This document shows, piece after piece, positions 1-7,307 of a DNA stretch of 7,645 nt. The first letter of the stretch is position 1; each line of letters starts with the position of its first letter. Source of the DNA: Candidatus Omnitrophica bacterium UBA1443 (lineage in GTDB: Bacteria; Omnitrophota; Omnitrophia; Omnitrophales; Aquincolibacteriaceae); NCBI GenBank assembly GCA_002329545.1, contig DCTJ01000009.1, positions 1,383 through 9,027 of the forward strand. The letters run 5' to 3'. The translations under genes were made by a program, and so were the position numbers. Below the pieces are notes generated by a model, which was not told the origin of the DNA, did not search any database, and saw only the letters and a program-made list of their open reading frames with translations.

Positions 1-26
1 TTCCCCGCCAGTCTGACAATCGGACC

Positions 27-1502
27 TTGCTCCTTTTTTATCAGCTCATTTTTGTTTCCTCCCGGCAACATCCGGAATTTCTGGAGTCCACAAGCCGGAT
101 CGCGGGTCAGCAGGCCTTCAGGGGCCCGGGGCGGATACCTGATGAAACCCCCGAGCTTGCCACAGGGATACCGAATGATCTCTGGATGCCCCAGGTTGTT
201 CGTGAGGCATTATTGAAATTTGAACCCTTGCGTTTGCGTTCTGAACTGCGGCAGTCCAAAGAGACCGGAAAGTATTTTGTTCTAAATAAACCGGTGGGTT
301 TTATCACGACAGAAAAACAGGAGCCGAATGCACCGGATACGCCCATCGCCTGGGATTTGCTACCTCCCGATGTTAAGAACGGCAGGCATTTTCTCGGAAG
401 ACTTGATAAGGATACCAGCGGGCTCCTTTTGGTGGGAGGAAATGCCGAACTGAACCAGTTACTGCTTAACCCGAAACGAAATCCTGATCATAAGATCCAG
501 AAAACTTATGAAGCGGTAGTGAGCGGACATATGACGGAAGATTCGGCCAATCGGCTCAAACAGGGGGTTATCATCCCGGCTGAAGGAAAAAAATATCTGG
601 TTCACGCGAATGAGCTGAGAATCCTGGAACGGTTCCGGGAAGGTAAACGGCCCTTGACCCGGCTTGAAATTGTGATATCGGAAGGCAAGTTTCATCAGGT
701 GCGAACTATGTTAAGAGTGGTGGGGCACCATGTCCTTGAGCTTCAAAGAACCGCCTTTGGTTCGATCCTTTTAGGGGATCTTGCTCCGGGTAGCTGGCGA
801 GAATTAAGTTTGGAGGAATATAGCTGGCTCTCGGGACGCTTGCCGCAATCACCCGAACGCTCATTAGGAGGCGTTTTTGAGGAAGAGGATGCGGGTGGTA
901 CTTCGGGGAAAGGCAGTGAACTACGACGAAGCGCGGATGACAAGGTACCAGGGCGACATCTTTCATCTTCCGATTTTGATACGAAAGAAAATATTGCCGA
1001 GCTAGAAAAACCGGCAGTTTTCGTGATTGAAAAGGGACAATTTGAGGGAATGTCTCCCGGTGAACTTCGACAGATGATGGTGTTTGCGGCGATAAACAGA
1101 AAGAACCTTTGGCTGGTCATTCCGGACATGCTGGAGGGGGGAAACGGCCAGTTCCTCGAAGATTTGAAATCCCTTGGCGTCCGGATCTCCAGGAATCTGC
1201 CTGAAATCGCAAAAAGTTCCGGTGCCAGGGTGATCGGTTTTTCAGACAGGGAGACGGACACGGCCGGAAAACTCAGAATGCGATTAGAGCAAAAAGATCC
1301 GCGTCTGGCAGAAGGCGTCAAAGAGTATTTTGCGTTTGAAGGAGGAAACGGATTTTTTCTGGCGCAGCTTGTATCGCAACCTGAAGATCTCGCCGTGATG
1401 AACGGATTCCGGTATGACAGGACAGGTCGTTTTCAGGCGGCACTTAACGCCTTCTTGAACCACCTCATGAATAGCTACGTCGTAACGGCTATTTCTGCTT
1501 AA
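27..1502 (+). CDS. RsuA-family pseudouridine synthase with a long C-terminal extension of unknown function
   Basis: The centre of this 491-residue protein (about 82-268) is an RsuA/RluB/E/F-type pseudouridine synthase, which isomerises a uridine in rRNA. Visible motifs are LNKPVGF at 86-92, GRLDKDTSGLLL at 124-135 with the expected catalytic Asp127, KTYEAVV at 159-165, and EGKFHQVRTMLR at 219-230. The first 80 residues do not resemble the S4 RNA-binding domain usual in this family. Residues 273-326 are a Gly/Ser/Glu-rich linker. Residues 327-491 form a second, apparently globular domain that I do not recognise; it has alternating hydrophobic strands such as AVFVIEK and NLWLVIPD and ends in a helical segment. 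The start is uncertain: TTG at 27 has no convincing ribosome site, the frame is open from position 3, and ATG at 186 would remove the odd N-terminus. The gene may therefore be 5'-truncated by the window. The enzyme family is secure; the rRNA target and the role of the extension are not. Confidence 0.8.
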   Translation: MLLFYQLIFVSSRQHPEFLESTSRIAGQQAFRGPGRIPDETPELATGIPNDLWMPQVVREALLKFEPLRLRSELRQSKETGKYFVLNKPVGFITTEKQEPNAPDTPIAWDLLPPDVKNGRHFLGRLDKDTSGLLLVGGNAELNQLLLNPKRNPDHKIQKTYEAVVSGHMTEDSANRLKQGVIIPAEGKKYLVHANELRILERFREGKRPLTRLEIVISEGKFHQVRTMLRVVGHHVLELQRTAFGSILLGDLAPGSWRELSLEEYSWLSGRLPQSPERSLGGVFEEEDAGGTSGKGSELRRSADDKVPGRHLSSSDFDTKENIAELEKPAVFVIEKGQFEGMSPGELRQMMVFAAINRKNLWLVIPDMLEGGNGQFLEDLKSLGVRISRNLPEIAKSSGARVIGFSDRETDTAGKLRMRLEQKDPRLAEGVKEYFAFEGGNGFFLAQLVSQPEDLAVMNGFRYDRTGRFQAALNAFLNHLMNSYVVTAISA

Positions 1503-1522
1503 GCCCCGGAGGAAATCTTTTA

Positions 1523-1543
1523 GCGCTGGGCGCAATATTTTTT
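1523..1543 (+). terminator. weak intrinsic terminator candidate after the pseudouridine synthase gene
   Basis: Twenty bases after the stop codon lies GCGC-tgg-GCGC (1523-1533), followed by AATA and a run of six T (1538-1543). The stem is only 4 bp, so this is a weak candidate. It is the only GC hairpin followed by a T-run in the 1503-1798 gap, and the position is right for ending the upstream transcript. Confidence 0.3.
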
Positions 1544-1556
1544 CAAGATAGCTGGG
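1534..1556 (+). repeat. 23-bp intergenic repeat, copy A
   Basis: This A/T-rich element contains AATATTTTTT, then AAGATAGC, then GGG. It matches positions 3691-3713, upstream of pyrG, at 21 of 23 bases without gaps. Both copies are intergenic. The T-run contributes to the match, but the AAGATAGC part is not low complexity. Function is unknown. Confidence 0.5.
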
Positions 1557-1672
1557 TTTGTTCGTCCCTGATATTTTGATGGATGCGAACTCGTAGCCAA
1601 ACGTCTCACCTCAGGCCTTAAAATAACGGCTAACCCGTTTAAATAAAAGGAGTTGTAAGCTTTTTCCTTCAT

Positions 1673-1698
1673 TTGACACCTCTTGGGCAGGGTGTTAA
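1673..1698. promoter_or_regulatory. operator-like dyad overlapping the rfaE1 promoter
   Basis: TTGACACC, ten bases, then GGTGTTAA form an imperfect inverted repeat: 7 of 8 positions are complementary and the inner 5 are perfect. It spans the -35 box and the first half of the -10 box, so a bound dimeric regulator would block RNA polymerase. Part of the match comes from the promoter hexamers themselves, so chance cannot be excluded. The layout resembles the CIRCE type of operator but the sequence differs. Confidence 0.35.
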
Positions 1699-1701
1699 TA
1701 T
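1673..1701 (+). promoter_or_regulatory. sigma70-type promoter for rfaE1
   Basis: A perfect -35 box TTGACA (1673-1678) is separated by 17 bp from TAATAT (1696-1701), which keeps the most conserved -10 positions. A TG at 1693-1694 gives an extended -10. Transcription would start near 1708, leaving a leader of about 90 nt before the GTG start of rfaE1. This is the best promoter-like sequence I found in the window and may drive rfaE1 and possibly the Kdo genes downstream. Confidence 0.7.
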
Positions 1702-1798
1702 GTGCTTTTCCTAGGGTCAGGAAGCATCCAACCATTGCCCGGTGTTTAGTTCCTCAAAATGAAAGTGGAATACCGGGATCTGATTTTACAGGGCACGC

Positions 1799-2809
1799 GT
1801 GGATAACACTCTTTCGACAGCTGAAAAAAAGCGGTTTTTGGATATCATCAGCGGATTCAGGACGGCTCGTATCCTCGTGATCGGTGATTTTATTCTCGAT
1901 CAGTTTGTTTGGGGGAATGTCTCCCGAATCTCCCCGGAAGCCCCCGTTCCGGTGGTTGAAGTCCAGCGTGAATCGTATATGCCCGGCGGTTCCCTGAATG
2001 TGGCGCACAATATTCGTTCCCTTTTGGGTTTGGCCTACCCTTGCGGGGTCGTGGGGCGTGACCTTTACGGGCGGATGCTTCTTAAAACGATGCGCCAACA
2101 GGGCATTGAGACCGGAGGCATCATCTATGATCTCGCGCGTCCCACCACGGTCAAAACGCGGGTGATAGCGAATTCCCAGCAAATGGTGCGCTTTGACCGT
2201 GAAAAAGCGGAAGATATTTCTCGCGCCAATCTTCTGAAAATTCTCAAATTTGTTCAGCAAAAGATCAAGATGATTGATGCCATTATCCTGGAAGATTACG
2301 GGAAAGGGGTCATGCAGCCTTTTCTTGTGCGCGAAGTGGTCAAGTTGGCCCGAAAAAATAAAAAGCCCGTCATCGTTGATCCCAAGGAAAAACATTTCAG
2401 CTATTATTCGGGAGTGACCTGTATAACGCCGAACCGCAAAGAGGCTTACGGAGGCTATGAGCGAGCGGTCCGGCCCTATCAGAAAACTCCGACGCTTGAA
2501 CGAGTGGGATGGGGTCTTATGAAAAAATTGCGGCTCAATGCTGTTTTGATCACACTGGGTGAAGACGGAATGGCGCTTTTTGAAAAAGGGGGGAAGATTA
2601 CGCGCGTCCCCACGTCAGCCCGTGAAGTTTATGATGTCTCCGGCGCGGGTGATACCGTGATCGGGGTTCTGGCGCTGTCTCTTGCCGCGGGCGCGAAAAT
2701 GAAGGAAGCCGCGCATATTGCGAATATCGCGGCGGGAATTGTGGTTGGCAAACTCGGGACGGCGACCGCGAGTCAGGAAGAGCTGAAAGAAGCCATCAAA
2801 AAGTCATGA
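1799..2809 (+). CDS. rfaE1: D-glycero-beta-D-manno-heptose-7-phosphate kinase (PfkB/ribokinase family)
   Basis: This cytoplasmic kinase phosphorylates heptose-7-phosphate at C1 with ATP, a step toward the ADP-heptose used in the LPS inner core. The 336-residue protein shows the ribokinase fold: ILVIGDFILDQFVWG at 25-39, an RISPEAPVPVV segment at 43-53 typical of RfaE1/HldE, GGSLNVAHNI at 63-72, a VDPK motif at 193-196, and the nucleotide-binding and catalytic motif DVSGAGDT at 279-286 with Asp285 as catalytic base. It is the kinase domain only; the adenylyltransferase half of E. coli HldE is absent, so a separate HldC-type enzyme is expected elsewhere. The GTG start is fixed by an in-frame TGA at 1781-1783 and has a short AGGG site at 1790-1793, 5 nt upstream. 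A strong promoter lies about 100 bp upstream. A 100-nt gap separates it from kdsB. Confidence 0.9.
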   Translation: MDNTLSTAEKKRFLDIISGFRTARILVIGDFILDQFVWGNVSRISPEAPVPVVEVQRESYMPGGSLNVAHNIRSLLGLAYPCGVVGRDLYGRMLLKTMRQQGIETGGIIYDLARPTTVKTRVIANSQQMVRFDREKAEDISRANLLKILKFVQQKIKMIDAIILEDYGKGVMQPFLVREVVKLARKNKKPVIVDPKEKHFSYYSGVTCITPNRKEAYGGYERAVRPYQKTPTLERVGWGLMKKLRLNAVLITLGEDGMALFEKGGKITRVPTSAREVYDVSGAGDTVIGVLALSLAAGAKMKEAAHIANIAAGIVVGKLGTATASQEELKEAIKKS

Positions 2810-2815
2810 GACGAC

Positions 2816-2847
2816 AAATCCGAATCCTGAATTACGAAACACGAAAC
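2816..2847 (+). repeat. dispersed A-rich repeat, copy 1
   Basis: The segment between rfaE1 and kdsB contains TCCTGAATTACGAA followed by ACACGAAAC. It matches two further copies in the gap after kdsD (7212-7242 direct, 7308-7340 inverted). Against the inverted copy, 19 of 23 bases agree over the core. The style, short GAAAC-type units in intergenic DNA, is that of a genome-wide dispersed repeat. Confidence 0.6.
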
Positions 2848-2853
2848 GTTATC

Positions 2854-2869
2854 GGGGCACTGATGTCCC
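2854..2869 (+). other. small hairpin in the rfaE1-kdsB gap
   Basis: GGGGCA, the loop CTGA, then TGTCCC can form a 6-bp stem including one G-T pair. No T-run follows, so it is not a standard intrinsic terminator. It could protect an mRNA end or be part of the adjacent repeat element. Confidence 0.35.
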
Positions 2870-2909
2870 AACGCGGCAAACAAAAGTTTTTGAGTTTTCA
2901 AGGATGCTT

Positions 2910-3653
2910 ATGAAAGCCCTTGGCGTGATTCCCGCCCGGCTTGGTTCTACGCGGCTTCCGGAAAAAATCCTTCGCGAGATTGCCGGGAAGCCCATGATCC
3001 AGCATGTTTGGGAGAACGCCGGGGAAGCGCGAACCCTTGAACGGGTGATTGTCGCCTGTGACGATGAGAAGATCGCGGACTGCGTGAGAGGATTTGGCGG
3101 GCAAGCGGTTATGACCCGGCGGGATCATCCTAACGGCACGTCGCGGATCGCGGAAGTCATGCGAAAACTTGACCATGAGATCGTTATCAATATTCAGGGA
3201 GATCAGCCGCTGGTATCTCCGCAGGCGCTGGATGAGATGGTAAACCTTTTCCGGATTTCCCGCGCTCCCGAAATGCTAACCTTGGCCCTTCGCATGACTG
3301 ATAGGGATGCGTTCCTGAATCCGAACGTGGTGAAAGTGGTTTGTGACGAGGGTGGAAGCGCCCTTTATTTTACGCGTTCCCCCGTGCCGTATGCCCAGGG
3401 GGAACAGGATCGCAATTTTAGTTTTTTGAAGCACCTCGGCGTCTATGGATACCGGCGGGAATTTCTTCTGGAGTTTGTTGAGTGGAAACCTGGAATCCTT
3501 GAAATGACCGAAAAGCTGGAGCAACTCAGGGTTCTTGAGAGGGGACGAAAGATTCGCGTCATTGAAACGGATTTCGATTTTATCAGCGTGGACACGGAAG
3601 AAGACCTGCGCGAAGTTGAACGAAGGCTTGCGAAAGCTCGAAGTTTGAAATAA
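2910..3653 (+). CDS. kdsB: 3-deoxy-manno-octulosonate cytidylyltransferase (CMP-Kdo synthetase)
   Basis: KdsB activates Kdo with CTP to CMP-Kdo and pyrophosphate, the donor for Kdo transferases acting on lipid A precursor. The 247-residue protein matches the family along its whole length: IPARLGSTRLPEK at 7-19 (nucleotide loop), DHPNGTSRIAEV at 72-83, NIQGDQPLV at 94-102 with metal-binding Asp98, the ALYFTRSPVPYA segment at 151-162, HLGVYGYR at 175-182, EKLEQLRVLERG at 201-212, and the second metal Asp228 in SVDTEEDL. I chose ATG at 2910 over ATG at 2904 because the AAGG ribosome site at 2900-2903 is 6 nt from the former and touches the latter, and MKALGVIPAR is the usual family start. Small departures from E. 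coli are LPEK for LPGK, NGTSR for SGTER and GDQP for GDEP. pyrG, supplying its CTP, follows after 84 nt. Confidence 0.95.
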   Translation: MKALGVIPARLGSTRLPEKILREIAGKPMIQHVWENAGEARTLERVIVACDDEKIADCVRGFGGQAVMTRRDHPNGTSRIAEVMRKLDHEIVINIQGDQPLVSPQALDEMVNLFRISRAPEMLTLALRMTDRDAFLNPNVVKVVCDEGGSALYFTRSPVPYAQGEQDRNFSFLKHLGVYGYRREFLLEFVEWKPGILEMTEKLEQLRVLERGRKIRVIETDFDFISVDTEEDLREVERRLAKARSLK

Positions 3654-3690
3654 GCCCGACTTTCCCGAACACAGTAAAAAATAAATTCAA

Positions 3691-3713
3691 AATATTTTTT
3701 TAAGATAGCGGGG
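3691..3713 (+). repeat. 23-bp intergenic repeat, copy B
   Basis: This element lies in the kdsB-pyrG gap, 24 nt before the pyrG start, and matches 1534-1556 at 21 of 23 bases. Its left part also belongs to an all-A/T inverted repeat, AAAAAATA (3676-3683) with TATTTTTT (3693-3700). It may be regulatory or a relic; no -35/-10 pair with proper spacing was found in this gap. Confidence 0.5.
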
Positions 3714-3737
3714 AAGAAAGAGAGGAAGGAAGTTGTC

Positions 3738-5417
3738 ATGCCCAAGTATATTTTTGTGACAGGCGGCGTTGTTTCGTCACTCGGTAAAGGAATTGCGTCC
3801 GCGTCTATCGCGAAAATTCTGGAGGCGAAAGGATTAAAAGTCGCCATCCAGAAGCTTGATCCTTATCTTAATGTGGATCCCGGGATGATGGACCCCTATC
3901 AACACGGGGAAATTTACGTGACCGATGATGGCGCGGAGACGGACCTTGATCTGGGACATTATGAACGTTATACCCACAGTACCTACGGACGGGAAAATAG
4001 TCTTACGAGCGGCCAGGTTTACCACAAGGTCATCATGAAAGAGCGCCGGGGAGATTATCTCGGCGGAACGGTCCAGGTGGTGCCACACATCACGGACACT
4101 ATCAAGGATGGTATTCGGGACGTGTCGAAAGGGAAACGACACGATGTGGTTATTACCGAAATCGGGGGCACGGTGGGTGACATCGAATCGCTCCCTTTTC
4201 TTGAAGCTATCCGCCAGTTCCGGCATGAAGTAGGGCGTGAAAATTCACTGTTTATCCATCTCACCCTTGTCCCTTTTATCAAGGCCGCGGGAGAACTCAA
4301 AACGAAGCCCACCCAGCATTCGGTTGGCACGTTGCGTGAGATCGGTATACAGCCTGATATTCTCCTTTGCCGGACCGAAAAAAAAATTGGGCAGTCGATC
4401 AAGGCGAAAATCGCGCTGTTTTGTAACGTGGACATTGAATCGGTGATTGAGGCGCGTGATGTTTCTTCCATTTACGAAGTTCCTCTCGCGTTTAAGGAGC
4501 AAGGCATTGACAAGGTAATTTGTCAGAAGCTCAGGATTGAATACAAGGCGGGAAGTCTCCATACCTGGAAAAAGGATGTGGTGGATATCGCGCTTCGACC
4601 CCGTTTTTCGGTGAAAGTGGCGGTTGTCGGGAAGTACACGGAGCTTCAGGACGCTTATAAATCTATCTATGAATCGCTAAGGCACGGCGGTATTGCCAGC
4701 GACAGCCAGGTTATTATCAAAAGGATTAATTCCGAAAAACTTAAAACGGCGCGTTCGCTTCATGTCTTAAAAGGGGTGGCGGGCATTCTTGTCCCTGGCG
4801 GGTTTGGGGTTAAAGAGATTGAAGGGAAGTTGCTGGCGATACAGTTTGCCCGGGAGAAAAAAATCCCTTTCCTTGGAATTTGTCTTGGTATGCAATGTGC
4901 CGTGGTGGAGTTCGCGAGGAATGTGCTTAACATGAAGGGCGCCAATTCGACCGAGTTTAACAAGAAGACTCCGTTCCCGGTGATCAGTTTGCTTGAAGAG
5001 CAGGAGAAGACGAAAATCCCTGGGGATGCCATGAGGCGGGGGGCTTATCCTTGCGAAATTAAAAAAGACACGAAGGCCTGGAAGGCGTATAAGACTGAAC
5101 AAATTTCGGAACGGCACCGCCACCGTTATGAATTTAATAACACCTATCGCGAAAAATTTCAAAAAGCCGGCGTCAAATTCTCAGGAGTTTCGCCGAACGG
5201 AAAACTGGTTGAAATGATCGAAATAGAGGACCATCCGTGGTTTTTGGCCTGCCAGTTTCATCCGGAGTTTAAATCGAAGCCTGACCGCGCGCATCCGCTC
5301 TTTCGTGAATTTATCGCAAGCGCTTTGGAATATCAAAAGGCCAATTTTCCCAAATCAGCCCTTGAACCCGTCGCAACCCGTCCGGACAGCGAGGAGAAAA
5401 TAATTATTCATGAATAA
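3738..5417 (+). CDS. pyrG: CTP synthase (glutamine-hydrolysing)
   Basis: PyrG makes CTP from UTP, ATP and glutamine-derived ammonia. The N-terminal synthetase domain (about 1-270) has the P-loop segment [10 protein letters not shown] at 9-18, the [11 protein letters not shown] block at 39-49, and [15 protein letters not shown] at 63-77. The C-terminal class I glutamine amidotransferase domain (about 290-545) has the PGGFG oxyanion segment, the nucleophile Cys382 in CLGMQ, and the His508 and Glu510 pair in CQFHPEF, so the triad is complete. Length is 559 residues, slightly above the 545 of E. coli; most of the excess is a charged tail after [13 protein letters not shown] good ribosome site, AGGAAGGA at 3723-3730, precedes the ATG by 7 nt. 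The 3' end overlaps kdsA by 8 bp, which implies coupled translation. Placement between kdsB and kdsA ties CTP supply to CMP-Kdo synthesis. Confidence 0.97.
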   Translation: MPKYIFVTGGVVSSLGKGIASASIAKILEAKGLKVAIQKLDPYLNVDPGMMDPYQHGEIYVTDDGAETDLDLGHYERYTHSTYGRENSLTSGQVYHKVIMKERRGDYLGGTVQVVPHITDTIKDGIRDVSKGKRHDVVITEIGGTVGDIESLPFLEAIRQFRHEVGRENSLFIHLTLVPFIKAAGELKTKPTQHSVGTLREIGIQPDILLCRTEKKIGQSIKAKIALFCNVDIESVIEARDVSSIYEVPLAFKEQGIDKVICQKLRIEYKAGSLHTWKKDVVDIALRPRFSVKVAVVGKYTELQDAYKSIYESLRHGGIASDSQVIIKRINSEKLKTARSLHVLKGVAGILVPGGFGVKEIEGKLLAIQFAREKKIPFLGICLGMQCAVVEFARNVLNMKGANSTEFNKKTPFPVISLLEEQEKTKIPGDAMRRGAYPCEIKKDTKAWKAYKTEQISERHRHRYEFNNTYREKFQKAGVKFSGVSPNGKLVEMIEIEDHPWFLACQFHPEFKSKPDRAHPLFREFIASALEYQKANFPKSALEPVATRPDSEEKIIIHE

Positions 5418-6243
5418 AGTCAGCTTAGGCAAAATTATCTTTGGCAACCCTCGACAGCTGGTCCTGATTGGCGGACCTTGCGTTATCGAGAGCGAACAAG
5501 GGGCCTTTAAGCTCGCAAGGGCTATTCAGAAGATTACGGCGCGACTTAACCTCCCGTATGTTTTTAAGGCGAGTTATGATAAAGCCAACCGCTCTTCCAT
5601 CCGTTCGTATCGCGGGCCGGGCATGCGGGAAGGGCTCAGGATACTCGCGAGAATCAAAAAGGACCTGGGAGTTCCGGTCCTGACGGATATTCATACTCCC
5701 GAGCAGGCGGAGCCGGTCGCAGAAGTCGCGGATATCCTCCAAATCCCGGCGTTTTTGTGCCGCCAGACCGACCTTCTGGTCGCGGCCGCCAAAACCGGAA
5801 AAATCGTGAACGTGAAGAAGGGGCAGTTTCTTTCTCCTTGGGAAGTTAAAAACATTGTGCGCAAGCTTGAAGAGTGCGGCACAAAAAAAATTCTTTTGAC
5901 GGACCGTGGCTCAAGCTTCGGGTACAATAACCTTGTCAGTGATTTTCGGGGAATTCCGGTCATGCGCTCGTTGAATTATCCGGTTGTTTTTGATGCCACC
6001 CACTCGGTCCAAATTCCGGGGGGACGGGGAAACTCGGCGGGCGGCGCGCCCCAATTCATCCCGACGCTTTCGCGTTGCGCGGTTGTAGCGGGCGCTGACG
6101 CTGTTTTTATGGAAGTTCACGAAAATCCGTCCCGGGCCCTGTCAGACGGCGCCAATGCCCTCGCGCTAAAAAAACTGGGGCCAATTTTAAAACAGTTGGT
6201 AGCGCTGAAGAAAGTTGTCGCCGCGGGAGGAATGGTGTCATGA
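5410..6243 (+). CDS. kdsA: 3-deoxy-8-phosphooctulonate synthase (Kdo-8-phosphate synthase), metal-dependent type
   Basis: KdsA condenses phosphoenolpyruvate with arabinose-5-phosphate to give Kdo-8-phosphate. The 277-residue TIM-barrel protein shows GGPCVIES at 21-28, the substrate segment [50 protein letters not shown] and [16 protein letters not shown]. The metal ligands of the Aquifex-type class are all present: Cys24, His198, Glu235 and Asp246. Their spacing (174, 37, 11) equals that of the known Aquifex aeolicus residues Cys11, His185, Glu222 and Asp233, whereas E. coli has Asn in place of the Cys. The enzyme is therefore predicted to need a divalent metal. The ATG lies inside the end of pyrG as ATGAATAA. 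A GGAG site at 5393-5396 is 13 nt upstream, rather far, so translation is probably coupled to pyrG. The stop overlaps the next gene as ATGA. Confidence 0.97.
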   Translation: MNKVSLGKIIFGNPRQLVLIGGPCVIESEQGAFKLARAIQKITARLNLPYVFKASYDKANRSSIRSYRGPGMREGLRILARIKKDLGVPVLTDIHTPEQAEPVAEVADILQIPAFLCRQTDLLVAAAKTGKIVNVKKGQFLSPWEVKNIVRKLEECGTKKILLTDRGSSFGYNNLVSDFRGIPVMRSLNYPVVFDATHSVQIPGGRGNSAGGAPQFIPTLSRCAVVAGADAVFMEVHENPSRALSDGANALALKKLGPILKQLVALKKVVAAGGMVS

Positions 6244-7205
6244 AAAATCTTCAGAAAATCGGCAAGGAAATTATTAATATCGAGACGAAAGCCCTGATCC
6301 GGCTTCGCGGGAAAATCGGGAAAAATTTTGAAAAAGCCGTACTGATGATGGCCCATTGCCATGGCCGGATTATTCTAAGCGGGATGGGGAAACCCGGATT
6401 TATCGCCAGGAAACTTGTGGCGACCCTGGCTTCGACCGGGACGCCGAGCCTCTTCCTTCATCCGGCAGAGGCCGTTCACGGTGACCTCGGGATGGTCACG
6501 TCCAAAGATTTGATTATCGCGATTTCCCAAAGCGGGGAAACCGAAGAAATTGTAAGGTTGTTGCCAATACTCAAGAAAAAAGGCGTGCCGCTTATCGCCA
6601 TGACCAGCGTGCCGAAATCGACACTGGCAAAACACGCGGAAGTCGTGCTGGATCTGGGGGTCACTCGCGAAGCTTGCCCGCTCAATCTCGCTCCTTCCGC
6701 GTCGACTACGGCCTCTCTCGCGATGGGGGACGCGCTCGCGCTGACCCTGCTTAAAATAAAAAAATTTCGAAGTGAAGATTTCGCGGAGCTTCATCCCGGC
6801 GGCAGTCTTGGAAGACGCTTGCTTCGGGTGAAAGACCTCATGCGTACGGGCAAGTCGAATCCCGTGGTCAAGATCGGAACGCCTGTCAGACAGGTGTTGA
6901 TCAAGATTACGTCCGCGCGGGCGGGAAGTTGCACGATCGTGAACCGCAAGGGTCGGCTGATAGGGATTTTTACGGATGGTGATTTAAGACGTCACCTGCG
7001 GCAGCACGGTGAATCGATTTTGAGCCGTCCTATCGAAACGGTGGCGACCTTAAACCCCCGCGTGATAGGAGGGGACAAGCTTGCTGAAGAGGCGTTTCAC
7101 ATTCTCGAAACTCTCAGGATCGACGAAATCCCCGTGGTGGATAAAAAAATGCGTGTTATCGGGTTACTGGATGTTCAGGATCTTATGAGAGCGGGAATTG
7201 TCTGA
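6240..7205 (+). CDS. kdsD: arabinose-5-phosphate isomerase, KpsF/GutQ family (SIS domain plus two CBS domains)
   Basis: This enzyme interconverts ribulose-5-phosphate and arabinose-5-phosphate, the KdsA substrate. The 321-residue protein has a SIS sugar-isomerase domain (about 38-175) with [31 protein letters not shown] and [19 protein letters not shown], then [14 protein letters not shown], a first CBS domain (about 200-257) and a second (about 265-321). Residues corresponding to the active-site set of E. coli KdsD (Lys59, Glu111, Glu152, His193) are present at Lys51, Glu103, Glu144 and His185 with identical spacing, so the protein should be active. The ATG overlaps the kdsA stop by 4 bp and has a strong GGGAGG site at 6225-6230, 9 nt upstream. 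KpsF, GutQ and KdsD share this architecture; adjacency to kdsA supports the Kdo role. Confidence 0.95.
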   Translation: MKNLQKIGKEIINIETKALIRLRGKIGKNFEKAVLMMAHCHGRIILSGMGKPGFIARKLVATLASTGTPSLFLHPAEAVHGDLGMVTSKDLIIAISQSGETEEIVRLLPILKKKGVPLIAMTSVPKSTLAKHAEVVLDLGVTREACPLNLAPSASTTASLAMGDALALTLLKIKKFRSEDFAELHPGGSLGRRLLRVKDLMRTGKSNPVVKIGTPVRQVLIKITSARAGSCTIVNRKGRLIGIFTDGDLRRHLRQHGESILSRPIETVATLNPRVIGGDKLAEEAFHILETLRIDEIPVVDKKMRVIGLLDVQDLMRAGIV

Positions 7206-7211
7206 GAAAAT

Positions 7212-7242
7212 AAATCCTGAAATTTGAAACATGAATCAAAAC
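7212..7242 (+). repeat. dispersed A-rich repeat, copy 2
   Basis: Seven bases after the kdsD stop, TCCTGAAATTTGAA (7215-7228) followed by ACATGAATC and AAAAC repeats the element seen at 2816-2847 in the same orientation. With copy 3 it forms an inverted pair. Confidence 0.6.
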
Positions 7243-7249
7243 GCGACAC

Positions 7250-7259
7250 TTTAATTAAA
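7250..7259. repeat. perfect 10-bp A/T palindrome
   Basis: TTTAATTAAA lies between the two inverted repeat copies of the kdsD-acyltransferase gap. It may be incidental in such A/T-rich DNA. Confidence 0.3.
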
Positions 7260-7307
7260 AAGCCGAAGCATTTTATTTTGAGGAACTAGAAACATTAATA
7301 CTTGGGG

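Noticed and set aside
743..1321. 192-codon open frame on the minus strand inside the pseudouridine synthase gene
   Set aside because: It lies opposite clear coding sequence, has low-complexity Ser/Pro/Arg composition and no recognisable motif. The other minus-strand frames opposite rfaE1, kdsB, pyrG, kdsA and kdsD were rejected for the same reason.
1625..1639. AACGG-CTAAC-CCGTT inverted repeat as a terminator
   Set aside because: The stem is only 5 bp and no T-run follows, so it was not listed as a feature.
1683..1880. 65-codon + strand frame starting at a TTG within the promoter region
   Set aside because: It starts between the -35 and -10 boxes, before the predicted transcription start, and runs into rfaE1 in another frame. 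The peptide shows no family features.
2904..2909. ATG at 2904 as the kdsB start
   Set aside because: The AAGG ribosome site would directly abut this codon; ATG at 2910 has proper spacing and the family-typical N-terminus.
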